64,000 nt of DNA from Silurus meridionalis (Eukaryota > Chordata > Actinopteri > Siluriformes > Siluridae). The notes under the pieces are model-generated. The model ran no database searches and was not told the DNA's origin. It worked only from the letters and a program-made list of their open reading frames with translations. The DNA lies in NCBI RefSeq assembly GCF_014805685.1, contig NC_060885.1:25243632-25307631 (forward strand). The letters run 5' to 3'. Below are positions 21,472 through 34,626 of this stretch, piece after piece. How positions within the stretch are numbered: position 1 is the first letter of the stretch; each line of letters begins with the position of its first letter. Both the position numbers and the translations under genes were made by a program.

Positions 21472-24416
21472 AATACACTTTTGTTATATTACACTCACAC
21501 ACCATGAAGAGACTAATTTTAATTCACAAAAACAGGTATTTGCTAAATTCTTGTCTTTTTACTTCTGCCTTTACCAAGGCTTATTGCACTGTTTGCCTTA
21601 TTGGAATTGCTCTGTTTTTTTTTTTTTTCCTCAATGTTCACAAATGTTTGCCAAAACTCTATTGTTTATTGTTTGTAAAATCAATTCACCCTGCTTTGTT
21701 CTTTGACCTATTAAATGAATGTGTGTGAATGCAGGATGAGTTGGAGTGAAGAGCTTCATACACAGCTGATGACATTTACACAGCCGGTGGCAATAAGGGG
21801 ACAGCTTTATGCCATGCATATAGGGCTAGCCAGGGTTGATGGTTACAGTATTTTACTGTAACTGCTGGTTTAATTGGGGCTAAGCGGGAAGGGGGTTTGG
21901 GGCCATAAATTGCCAATATACCCGCTAAGTATACTTGCCAGGACAATTAAGATAAAATAACTGGAAAAGGGACAGATGATTTCCTATGAATAAAAGAGTG
22001 ATGTGGCCATTACAAGTCCATGTGGACCCTTGAGGGAAGACTTGGACTAAGATATGGAGATAGATATAAAACTGTGAATAGTGCTGGAAGCTTTAACTGA
22101 AGAACAACCAATGGACAACTTTCTGATCTGCCACTGTACACCAGATTAGACAGTGCTCTCCTATTTTAATGCTATTATCAGTCCTGAACATAAAATATAT
22201 TTTATATTAAATCTTTATATTTAATATTTAATTTATAACTCTTTTCCATACATTTCACAGTTTACTATAAGATAATTAATAAATAAATAATTGAATAAAT
22301 TATTAATTTTTTTGTCTGTCTTTGATGCCAAGGATGAACAAATACATTGACTATCCACTTAGGAATTAGGAATACCCATACACTGAACATGTTCCTCTAG
22401 TTTTTGACTTGGCCAATTATGTGGCAGCAGCAAAGGCAAAACATCACATTGATACATAACACAAGTTTCAATTAGGCTTTAATAATGTTCACAACCAAAA
22501 ATCAGAATAAAGTAAAAGTTGCATGTTGATGCCAGAAGGACTGTTTTCAGTATTTCATATACATGCTGATCTCCTGGGAATTTAAAACAGTCTCCAGGAT
22601 GGTGTGAAAAAAACATCTTATGTTTGAAGGTTTGCAGATTGAAACACCTTATTGATAAGAGAGACAAGAGGAGAATGACCAGAGTGGTCTGAGCTGACAT
22701 GAATTCAATACTTAACTGTATATAAATATATTAAATATACCAAAATATCTGTATACACCTGGGACATGGGCAGATTTTTCTGTAATAAATAATTAATGTT
22801 ATGTCAATGCTAAAATCTGTCACATTATATCCTCCAGAGTACAATATGGCTTATAAACATGGCTCCATTAACTACAATACCCAAACACAGGCTCTGTCAC
22901 AACCTAATACCTCATACTAATCACAAAGCCAGTGCCATACTAATCATGCATACAGGACTCCAACATGGGCCACACAATTAAAGCATATATAGTTCACACT
23001 CTGAACTGTGCTCTTTGTAATTCTGATATTCTGTTGATCTTTCTTTTTTTTGCAAGTTTGTTTTTGTCTTGCCTTTTTACACTGGTAAATTCCTCTGACT
23101 ACTAATGTCCTTTTCTGAGGATAGCTAAGTTATGTTCTCTACCTGCTTTTTGCTCTTCATATGCCCAGGCAACTATGCATGGAAATGTTGAGTACTTTGT
23201 GATGCCATATGCCACATATGTGGCATCTTCAGTGCCAGCACATTTCTTCGAGACATGCTGGGCAAAGCCATCATCAATTACATTAGTAACATCTTGATCT
23301 CCTCCCCAAGTAAGAAACACATCTCCACCACATCAGAAACAGCCTGCTGGAAAATCAGGTTAATGTTAAGGGACAAATATGTGAATCCATGTGTCATGAA
23401 ACTTGTTCTATATCATAATATTTAACTACAGGCTTTGACCTTCTTTATGTTTGGAAGGTTTAGAAATTAAACTTTTTGTACCGGCACTACACTGTCTAAC
23501 CCTGCCATCTGGCAATAAATAAAAACAGATATTAGTTTTAAAATGCAAATCCTCCTAAACAATGTACTGGTATTACTTTATTAACTCCTACATTGTACAT
23601 TTCCAGTATTGCCAGATTTTCTTAAAACTTCTTAATAAATATTATAGTTTTATAGGAGTTACAATAGGTATAGTTGATGTATATTTTAGTCAACAGGGCT
23701 AAAAACATTGAGCTTTACCTTAAATTCCACAGATTTAAGGAGAAGTATTTGAGAAATGCACATCTTCATGATATATGAGAGTTTATTTAATGCATTAAAT
23801 TAGCTCTTTCCATCAGCACTGCTTTCACTGCAGGATAATTAATCCTGCACCCCTGCTGAAATAATGGAACCCATATTAGAGTTTCATTATACAATTTATT
23901 TATCTTAGACAAAAACTAAGAATCATATTAAGTGCCGTGGAAGACCTCTGGAGTCTTTTTAATGTATTTAAAAGGCATGGCAAGCCATCCAAATGAATGT
24001 TTCTCAGTAATCCTTATTGGTATAACAGCAACAACACACAATAAAAATGCATAATAAGAGAGTGAAAAATAGCACAGAGAGTTTATAATAAAGATTAAAA
24101 GACTCTATGTGATAGTTAATGAAAACATATACCCATACCTCCCTGACATAATGATAATTACTGGCTAAAATTCTGTTAATCCTTCATGAATTATTAAGCT
24201 CCATTAGATAATAAAGCATAAACTAAGGAAAAAATATATAATTTTGAATTGCAGGGGCATTGTGGAACAGGTAAAAAACACACACCCTTAATCTTAATAG
24301 ATAGAACTAAATTATGGAATGCAACGGAGGCTTCATTAATACAGTTTTGCACTAATATGATTGATGATATGATTGATTGTCTATGGACAACAATAAAAAT
24401 GTATAACCTTATATAT
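21472..24416. other. AT-rich intergenic stretch, no supported gene
   Basis: Only short frames are present. One plus-strand stretch at about 23159-23272 translates as a compact, non-repetitive peptide (NVEYFVMPYATYVASSVPAH and onward) that looks coding-derived, but I cannot identify it. The rest shows no gene, TIR or LINE tail. Confidence 0.5.
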
Positions 24417-25979
<1,563 letters not shown>

Positions 25980-26049
25980 GTTCTGTCTATAACATGCTAC
26001 CAGAACACATTTTCCACAAATTAAATAAGGCATTTAAAAAAAAAACATT

Positions 26050-26255
26050 CTTTTGCAGAAAACACACTGATAAAAATTAGAGAACAACAATGACTGTAGC
26101 ATGGAAAAACATTACAACAAAATTTTCTGAAGGTTACAACAGTCAGCAATTAATAAGAAGTGTACAGGCCTCTGCTCTGAATGACTTCAGCACATCTGCG
26201 GCCATAGGACAGCACTAGTCTCTCACACTGCTCTGGTGTGATTTTGGTCCACTCA
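26050..26255 (-). mobile_element. Probable Tc1-like terminal fragment
   Basis: AAAATTAGAGAACAACAATG followed by the block containing CACACTGCTCTGGTGTGATT resembles the right end and C-terminal coding edge of a different fish Tc1-like family, read on the minus strand. It is short and degraded. Confidence 0.4.
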
Positions 26256-26275
26256 AAGAACATCTTATTTATTTT

Positions 26276-26357
26276 TATCACCTCCTTATCTGTGTAAAGC
26301 TGCTTTGAGACAATGTTAATTGTTAAAAGCACTATACAAATAAAAATTAATTAAATT
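26276..26357 (+). repeat. L2-type LINE 3-prime tail fragment
   Basis: GTAAAGCTGCTTTGAGACAA and AAAAGCACTATACAAATAAA, as at 2605-2803. Confidence 0.7.
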
Positions 26358-26487
26358 GATATATTCAGAAATCACAGATTGAAGTCCAATAATCCCAATT
26401 CAGACTAACAAATCAAATTCAGCATTGCAAATTTAATACCAAAAGATCTCATTTTTGGGCCACTAATTCTACTTTAGAAAAAACTAT

Positions 26488-27147
26488 GTGGAACAGCAGT
26501 CTAGTGACAACAACAGTTTTAATAAAACAACAGCTAATATTTACTATGGACTATGGACAATGAACTGTCTTTTTTCCCACGTCGCTAATGTTGCTCGTTC
26601 TTGTCGATTTCTTCTCTATAACATCCGAAGGATTCGACCATTTCTGTCCATACAGGCTGCCCAGGTGCTTGTTCAGTCTCTTGTCATTTCAAGACTTGAC
26701 TACTGCAACTCTCTGCTGGCAGGTCTCCCCCTGAACGCTATTCGTCCACTGCAAATGATCCAAAATGCAGCTGCACGACTTGTGTTCAATCAGCCCAAGT
26801 TTTCCCACACCACCCCACTGCTGCACTCCCTTCACTGGCTTCCAGTAGCTGCACGTATCAGATTCAAAACACTGATGCTTGCCTACAAGGCCAAAAATGG
26901 ACCAGCACCATCTTACCTCAGTGACCTCATCACATCTCGCACTGCACCCCGCTGTCTGAGATCCTCCAGCACTGCTCGATTGGTACCACCTTCTCTCAGA
27001 ATGAGAGGTAAGTACAATTCAAGGCTCTTCTCTGTTCTGGCACCGAGGTGGTGGAATGAACTTCCCCTAGATGTCCGTACAGCAGAGTCCCTGATTATCT
27101 TTAAGCGACGACTGAAGACCTACCTCTTCCTAAAATATCTACATTAG
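26488..27147 (+). pseudogene. L2 ORF2 C-terminal domain
   Basis: This 219-codon frame has ANVARSCRFLLYNIRRIRPF, VQSLVISRLDYCNSLLAGLP, QNAAARLVFNQPKFSHTTPL, LHWLPVAARIRFKTLMLAYK and PRWWNELPLDVRTAESLIIF, ending in KRRLKTYLFLKYLH. This is the stretch after the RT catalytic core in L2-type LINEs. It is open throughout, so it is the best preserved L2 coding segment in the window, but it lacks the RT palm and the endonuclease. The apparent start codon is arbitrary. It is not a host gene. Confidence 0.88.
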
Positions 27148-27300
27148 CACTTTCCAAGTTTGTAGAATTCGAGTTATAGTTATATTGAGTTTGTAATCTT
27201 GCGTACCAGTGTAGATTTATTCATTACTAGAGATTTAAAGCACGCTTGTACGTCGCTCTGGATAAGGGCGTCTGCTAAATGCCGCAAATGTAAATGTAAA
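26488..27300 (+). mobile_element. L2-clade LINE ORF2 C-terminus with conserved 3-prime tail
   Basis: An uninterrupted C-terminal coding block is followed about 115 bp after its stop by GTCGCTCTGGATAAGGGCGT, CTGCTAAATGCC and AAATGTAAATGTAAA. That is the conserved L2/V-SINE tail, recognised by the LINE reverse transcriptase. The rest of the LINE is missing (5-prime truncation, the usual fate). Confidence 0.88.
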
Positions 27301-27754
27301 ATGTTTACAAAATACAGTTCAAAAAGCATACTCAATTATAAAATGGTATTTCAACTCTAATAAATTAAACTAAAACTGTGTTTTAGTTTAGTGGTGGTGG
27401 CCATTTTATAGTGGTGGCTAAACTTTATTCGCTACATTTGTTCATCTATTTATACCCACAATACACTTTTGTATTGTATCTTGTAACTTTTTGCTAATTA
27501 AAGTTCATTTGTATAAAGATATTGTGAAGAGAAATTATGCAGATTAATTGTCCAACACAGAAATTATTTAATTATTTTTAATTTCCCCGAAAATTAAGTT
27601 TCACAAAAACTATAATCAGAAAGAAAATTGTATTCCATTTACCTCTGAAGTCAGCTTATGGACACTCTCCAGGAAAAATGCTCTGTACATAATATTCATA
27701 TACTTGTTTTTTCTTATTGATCTGAATTAATTAATACCTGTAATGGAATTAGTG

Positions 27755-27807
<53 letters not shown>
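27755..27807. repeat. (TA)n microsatellite
   Basis: Perfect TA run abutting the left end of the Tc1 derivative. Confidence 0.97.
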
Positions 27808-28383
<576 letters not shown>

Positions 28384-28499
28384 TATATATATTCAATGTA
28401 TTTTTATATAATAAATATAACAGTGTATAACATGACAACCAGTTGTTTTTTAGTTTATTTATTATGAACATATTATGAACCGTTTGGTTTGACTTTCAG

Positions 28500-28612
28500 A
28501 GAATGCTGAAGTCATCAAGGACGACCTTGCTGAAACTATTGAAGATTCATGTTACCCTCCTATTGACTGGGATACATGCATCTCCAATCATGTGATATTA
28601 TGTACAAATTAA
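28500..28612 (+). CDS. Possible orphan terminal exon (unidentified)
   Basis: A good 3-prime splice site (GTTTGGTTTGACTTTCAG ending at 28499) is followed by an open frame. With two bases taken from the previous exon, it reads NAEVIKDDLAETIEDSCYPP and on to a TAA at 28610-28612. An AATAAA polyadenylation signal overlaps the stop (28611-28616). The peptide is non-repetitive and acidic, unlike the surrounding AT-rich noise. No upstream partner exon was found and I do not recognise the protein. A second frame is also open for 31 codons, so chance or a decayed gene remains quite possible. Confidence 0.2.
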
Positions 28613-30998
28613 TAAACGCTTTCAAGAAGATTTTCGAAAAATCTATAATGTACTATTCATTTTAACAGGGCTTAATATCCATTATTTCTTAGATGTGCCC
28701 CAAACTAAATAATTAACTGGACTCAGTATTTGCATTTTTTTATTAAATTTAAACAATAAATGCAGTGACGTGACTGCTATTATAGCTGCCTTAATTTAGT
28801 AGTATGTGGCCTTTAACAGTTGATAAAGTTATGAAATGACAAATTTAAAACTGTTTTGTCATTAAAGTCATCATAGATGGTATAAATGTTAACTAAGATT
28901 ATTTATCCATAGAGCTGCCAACACTAAAGTGTCCTTTCATTTGTGTATTTCTACAGAACCAAAATATTATTTACTCATAATAAGTACATGGATGTCTTCT
29001 TGGTGGTTTTAGCATGTTTTTGCAAAAACTACTGCCTTGTTATTAAAGCCAATACAAACACATAAAAACTGCTTGATTTTTTTCAGTAAGATGATCTTGG
29101 TGAGATAAAATGGATTAAACAACCATTGATAAGGATAAAGTATGGTGCCCAGAAGCCAAGAAGGAATTGCTTTGCTGAATAAGAAATTAATCATTAATGC
29201 TTGGGCAGTAATGATCCTGAGAGTTGGCATTATTTGTAAATTATAATGGATGATACCTCATAAAGTCTCTCTGCTCTGGCCTCTCTGCCTTGTGGATCTA
29301 AATTACACTTGAGAGAAGACAAGTCAGCGAGTAAGCAACCCGGAACAAGTAGTGGATTGATTTTCTTATTTTCATCTGTCAGCCTTGCCCTGAAGAATGA
29401 GTTTTAATTCGGGAATGTGTTATTAACCTCCATGTGCTTTGCCCATGCTAAAACGAAAACGTAAGTATAAGAGACAAACTACACAGAGAGAAACCAGCAA
29501 AAAGGCATGTGGCCACTAGCTGTACCGGCTGTGTGGGCTGAATGGCACCTGTCAGCGAATGATAAATGACCCCCTCTGCCCTTTAATTCCCTCTGCTGTC
29601 ACTCAGGGTGGGGTCATTAATCTTCATTGCTGGCTTGTCAGGTCAATCGAGTGACTAAAAAAAAAAACAGAAGAGTGCAAGACTGTGGTGTACATCAGGT
29701 CTGAGAAGACACAAGGAGATGTGCAAACCCTAAACAAGTCATATTTGCATAATTTATTTTCATTCACCACACAGCCTGAACCCACCCCCATCTCCACCCC
29801 TGCCACCATTCCCATTTATTTTCGTGTACATGGAAGATGAACAGAGATGATACAAGGGTGTGCAGACAGATGGGGGAGTAAGCTACAGCCTGCCAGCTGC
29901 TCAGAGCGTCACGTCTGGACCAATCAAGGAGACATAGACATAGCTCTCCCTGCCCAAACACTGGCCTATTCCGTTAATTAATAAATAATAGAGGGACATT
30001 TATCATTCAATTATGCATCTGTCATGGATGTACAAAAGAGGAAAATTTCCAAGCCAAGAAAACAGCAAATGCCAGACTGCAAGACAAAAATCAGTGCACA
30101 GCTAAACAGCTAGAACAAAATATTGAGACTGCTAATTGCAATGCCAGTATGACAGATGCAGAACATTAATATGATGGATTAAGTACCTATGATGAGCCCA
30201 GGAGGTATATTAAATACAAGAGAGAAAAAATTAAGGTAATAGCGCATATTAATGTGCATGACTTGTCAATGGCATAATGAAGTATAAACGTTGCCATAGA
30301 GCACAAACAAAAATAAAATAAATAACTTAAGTTTGTGACTGAATGGAATCAACTGAAATATATTTTTACTCTGTAAAAAATAATCTAAAGTTTCAAAAAA
30401 AAAAAAAAAAAAAAGAATCTAAACTACTCCAAAACTATTCCTCTTTATACAGTAGTTCAACCATCTACGGAATATGATATTTCAAAGTCATTTCTTTTTT
30501 CTCTTCTTTTATCTGCAATTTCCCAATCAGCTGCTGCTGGTTTATGTTCTGTCAAGTAGAAAATGTGTCTGTCCTTTTTGCCTAGTGTCTTCCTTATAAA
30601 AGAGCTGGTTGCAGTAAGTTAGCAGTAAGCTGAAATTATTAGTCATCTCTCTACTTGAGAGCTGTAACTAATTAAATAACAAGTGGAAACAATGTAGGAA
30701 GAAAGCCACCTGATTGAAAGTAAAAGAATAAAACAAAGTACTTCATGGGCTCTGATGCTCATTGATATCCTATGATGTCATTAATCAATGAGCATATTTT
30801 ATTAATAAGGGAAACAAAGAAAAGCTATTAAATGTTAAAACTGAAGAAATTTTACATTTTTAAATTTTAAATTCTAGCCCAGTCTCAAACAAGATTGGAC
30901 AGGTCTACAAAAGGCTGAAGGCGTTATGGGGAACATTTTCCAAATAATGAGGTTAATTGGCAACAGGTCAGTAACATGATTTAATATTCAAATATATA
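28613..30998. other. Intergenic stretch with a candidate conserved noncoding block
   Basis: No gene was seen. The part at about 29240-29660 is GC-balanced, non-repetitive and dense in homeobox- and MEIS-like motifs (TAATTC, TCATTAATC, TGTCAGGTCA). A poly-A tract lies at 30398-30414. Confidence 0.45.
29240..29660. promoter_or_regulatory. Candidate conserved noncoding element
   Basis: Sequence character only: no frames, no repeats and several ATTA/TGTCA motifs (for example GGTCATTAATCTTCATTGCT). In mammals ETAA1 borders a gene desert next to MEIS1 rich in conserved elements, which makes this plausible, but conservation cannot be measured here. Confidence 0.25.
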
Positions 30999-31631
30999 CC
31001 GTAATTTCCGGACTATTAAGCGCAGCCAAATATAAGCCGCATCCAGTAAATTTTAAATTTTTTTATTTTGAACATAAATAAGCCGCACCTGTCTATAAGT
31101 CGCAGGTGTCTACATTGAAACTAATGAACTTTACACAGGCTTTAACGAAAGACAGTGACTGTTACACGGCTTGTATCTAAACAGTAGCCTACCAAAAAAG
31201 TCATTGTTCACTGTCTTCCTCCTTCCTTTTACAACAAAATCACCATCGGTGAAGCTTTTCTCCCGATGCCGTGCAGCTCAGAACACAGGTGAAGTGCGTT
31301 TTTTCATGCCCAGGACGAATGATTCGCATTTCCTGTTGACAGTCCGAGTGAGCAGCAGGTCAAACATCAGAGGAACCTCATCCATATTTATGATGTGGTG
31401 CAGCCAGATTCAGTGGGAGCGCATCTGATTTAATATAAAGAGTTTAATTGGTTCACCTGAACCCGTTCGGAATTTCATTGGTCTAATGGTATGGGGTTCA
31501 GTTTTTTTGGCTTGAAGCTTGTGAAACCGGGAAAAACCCAGGAAAAATCCATGAATTAACCGCTTCGTTGTTTAAGCCGCGGGGTTCAAAGAGTGGGAAA
31601 AAAGTAGCGGCTTATAGTCCAGAAAATACGG
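30999..31631 (-). mobile_element. pogo-like DNA transposon derivative
   Basis: The ends CCGTAATTTCCGGACTATTA and its inverted partner (ATAGTCCAGAAAATACGG) are flanked by TA (30997-30998 and 31632-31633). The minus strand around 31190-31400 reads INMDEVPLMFDLLLTRTVNR and SFVLGMKKRTSPVF, the first-Asp region (NMDE) of a DDE transposase of the pogo/CENP-B type. The remainder of the transposase is missing. Confidence 0.8.
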
Positions 31632-31633
31632 TA

Positions 31634-32039
31634 ACTGTTCCTCTTAGTTCCCATATAGGGACTGCAGTTAAAAAAGAGAGGGGATGCTACACAGTGGTAA
31701 CATGGCCCTACCCAAAACTTTTTAGATTAGTTGTAAACATTAAATTCAAAATTACCTTTTCAATGGTACCTTTCCTCAGTTTAAACATTTCATATATTTT
31801 CTTTGCTTTGTTGTGAATAAAATGAGAAACAATTATCGTAGTTTTGCTTTCTAAAATCATTTAACATGCTAAACATTGAGTAATGTTCTGGGCACAGGGA
31901 GGTTCATATTCATGTTTTAATGCTTACAAATACAATCACATTGAAGCCATTTGAATCATTTAGCCCTACCCAATTCAACTATGAACTAATTTTTATTCCA
32001 TTTAGGAACTCGAGCTGGGTTCAATACCACCAGACTGAC
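31634..32039. other. Unassigned stretch
   Basis: Between the pogo-like element and the DIRS remnant; nothing recognised. Confidence 0.5.
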
Positions 32040-32171
32040 CAGTCCCTTCCTAGTGTGAATGGGCACAGCTAGGTCGAAGGACAGAGGAGCCAGGAGTGGC
32101 CCTAAGGTCAAGGCTGTAGAACCTGACAAAGGTCAGCAGTGTGGACCAGCCTGCAATGTTGCAGATGTCTT

Positions 32172-32768
32172 TGTCAGGGTGCAGGTAGTTGGACCCAAAT
32201 GCAGGACGCCAGCGAGGTATATATTCAAAGTCTTTAATCACAAAAAAAAAAATTCAAGCAAAACACAGAGTCCTAGCAGAACAAAAGCAAAACCCAAAGT
32301 GTCCTAAAACATATGACCACAGGCTGAATAGTCCACGTATGAAAAACAAACACAAAAACAAAGTGTCAGAAAACTTACAACCACAGGCTGAATAGTCCAC
32401 GTAAGAAAAAACACAAAAACAAAGTGTCCGAAAACTTACGACCACACGTTGGATAGTCCACATAAGAAAAAACACAAAAACAAAGTGTCCAAAAACTTAC
32501 GACCACAGGCGCAGAGCGGGGAATGGCCGAGAGAGGGAACCAGGGAGAGTTATAAATAAGAAAAAAAATATATAGATAACGTGATCAGCGGCAAAAGCAA
32601 ATCCGAGGAAACTGGAAGATCCAAAACTGTAACCAAAGGATCCAGGAAGCAAAAATGAGGGGGCAGGAAAGTCTCAAAAGGATCAGGAAGCCGATGATAT
32701 TCCCCCAGAAGCAGAAGCGGGAGCTGCGGGAGTGGAAGAACCGGAAGTGCGCGCGCCGCAGGCTGACA
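32172..32768. mobile_element. 597-bp TG...CA insertion with 5-bp duplication (solo-LTR-like)
   Basis: It begins TGTCAGGGTGCAGG and ends GGCTGACA, with a perfect 6-bp inverted terminus (TGTCAG/CTGACA). It is flanked by GTCTT at 32167-32171 and 32769-32773. Removing it plus one GTCTT rejoins the recombinase frame region (GAS...DICN). TG...CA ends plus a 5-bp duplication fit a solo LTR or small TRIM-like element; no coding content was found. Confidence 0.75.
32296..32510. repeat. Tandem repeat, 61-64-bp unit, about 3.5 copies
   Basis: AAAGTGTC starts at 32296, 32360, 32421 and 32482. Each unit carries ACCACAGGCTGAATAGTCCA or a close variant followed by an A-rich run. It lies inside the TG...CA insertion. 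Confidence 0.93.
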
Positions 32769-33515
32769 GTCTTAGAGAGATGCTCCAGACCACAAGACTT
32801 TAGAGGCCGCCACACTCCGAGTGGAGTAAGCTCTGACACCAAAAGGTAGGAAACCAGAGGACTCATGAGAGGACGAGATAGCATTAACAATCCACCTTCT
32901 GATTGTCTGCTTATTAGCATGAAGTCCCTTTTTATAGGGACTTTAGCAGATGAACAGCTGCTCTGTCTTTCTACACAGCTCCGTTCAGTGGACATATATG
33001 TGCCGGTTAAGCTTCTCCTGGTCGGGGGCCTGAAAGGGAGGAGGATAGAATGCCTGAAGCATGACAGGTCGTGGGGAATCCAAGGGCAATTTGGGAACAT
33101 ACCCTGGTCTGGGGTAGAGGAAGGCACTGGCCATGCCTGGGGTAAATTCCAAGAGAGACAGGGTAATGGAGAGGGCGTAAAGGTCCCGACCCCTTCTTAT
33201 GGAAGAGATTTCCAGAAGAAATACAATCTTAACTGAAAGAAATTTCAAGGGCACCTCAGGCAAGGGTTAAAAGGGAGGCTTAGACAGGGCCTCCAGAACG
33301 ACAGCCAGGTCCCACACAGGCAATCTCACACTCGAGGCCTCAACCTCCTTGTACCGCAGAGGAAACATGTCACTAACGGGTCCTTTCCCAGCGAGCAGAG
33401 CATGATAAGCTTCAATAGCGGACGCGTAACCTTCAGATGAGAAGGAAACAACCTTGTGGCAAACTGCTCCTGAAGGAAATTCAGGAGCAGTTTCTGGATT
33501 CTGGAATTTGACCCT

Positions 33516-33920
33516 TGCCCTGAGGTCGTCAAGCTTGTTTTCCAGTGACTGGACGTTGGCTAACAGGATACTAGGTAAGGGAGCGCGGTGTGCGCGTGCC
33601 CTCAGCCTGTTCCTGACGCCGGCTCGTTTCCCTTGCGGACGCCGGTACGGGTCACGTCCTTTGTTCTCCCTCAGGATCTCGCTCGGCCAGCATGGGTCCG
33701 GGTTTAAAAACGGCGAAAGGTGAGTGCATTGTACACCAATAGATATGAGTGTCTCTGTCATATCTAATGATGTCCATCTTGTGTAGATGGAAGTGTAACT
33801 ACTTAAATAAAAGTATAAAATAAACAAAAAAAGAGAAAACGTAGCAGGAGCAGTCATGACGGCAGCCAACCTCACCGGCGCCATCCTGGGTATCTTTGGC
33901 ATTTTTGTCACAAGACCCTT
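33516..33920 (-). mobile_element. 5-prime fragment of a LINE ORF2 fused to the DIRS remnant
   Basis: Leftward translation gives DPYRRPQGKRAGVRNRLRAR, APLPSILLANVQSLENKLDD and LRARVKF, the start of a LINE endonuclease ORF (a basic leader and the SLLLANVQSLENK motif). It stops at about 33516, where the DIRS recombinase text begins, giving a chimeric open frame 33911-33267 that should not be read as a gene. Confidence 0.7.
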
Positions 33921-34608
33921 GCTTTATAAACTCAGTTTATGTGAAAAGACTGTAATGTTACTCTAGCACACAATCTATTATTAGAATGATATTAATGTGT
34001 CAAAAACTAATTGATATCTAATAAATTATCACAAGCCCAAAACATTTTTTTCAACAACTTCAAAAAAATCGTGCAAATAAGGCAACAGCTGTTGTGGCAA
34101 GTTAGAGTCAGGAGTTTATTCCATCATTTATTCCTCTCCAAATGTTCTGTTTGATGTTGAAACAGTGGCCGCTGAACTGTATGTTCATGCTAAGTAAATA
34201 CCACCAAGCACCAATGGCGGATCTAGCTTGAATGACACCCTGGGTGAACACGGCCATGACCAAACATCTCCCCATTTATTAGTTTTAGCTTTGAAAATCT
34301 CCTCTCTGCTTTAGCTACAATCACTGGATAAGTAAGACATATTCTCAGCGCAGTCCATAAATCTGGATATATTTCTGAGAGCTTGCTTTCATGTAAAAAA
34401 TATCACCCTAAATGCATTTAAATACGTCATTGCGCGCAATTTATCAAACTCTCAGAATCAAAAAGCATACAACTTCTTGGATAATTGTAGCCATGAGACA
34501 CATACAACATCTATCTCCATACAGTATAATATATGTCTTTAAAATTTGCTTTTTCAGCTGCACTAGAGATTCCTTATTTACTTATTTAGTACAATCACAG
34601 AAAATCTT

Positions 34609-34626
34609 TATGACATCACCTCAATT
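34609..34626. repeat. Target-site duplication, left copy
   Basis: TATGACATCACCTCAATT; it matches 35739-35756 at 17 of 18 bases. Confidence 0.85.

Larger units (their letters stand above)
32040..33515 (-). pseudogene. DIRS-type tyrosine recombinase, split by a 597-bp insertion
   Basis: Reading leftward: KLLLNFLQEQFATRLFPSHL and VWDLAVVLEALSKPPF near 33270-33500. Then come FLLEISSIRRGRDLYALSIT, PGYVPKLPLDSPRPVMLQAF and FYPPPFQAPDQEKLN (about 33240-33000), and LCRKTEQLFICKSPYKKGLH and VRAYSTRSVAASKVLWSGAS (about 32980-32780). After the inserted segment at 32172-32768, the protein resumes as DICNIAGWSTLLTFVRFYSL (about 32170-32105). The Arg of the catalytic STR box is present; the box usually read HSTR is YSTR here. 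Tyrosine recombinases of this type integrate circular DNA intermediates. Several frame changes and the insertion make it inactive. Confidence 0.85.

Noticed and set aside
26488..27147. A host gene of 219 residues
   Set aside because: The sequence is the L2 LINE ORF2 C-terminus followed by the L2 tail.
32296..32510. CRISPR-like appearance of regularly spaced repeats
   Set aside because: Whole 61-64-bp units are tandem copies without unique spacers, in a eukaryotic repeat context.
33267..33911. A 214-codon minus-strand protein
   Set aside because: It is a chimera of a LINE ORF2 start and DIRS recombinase sequence across a repeat junction.
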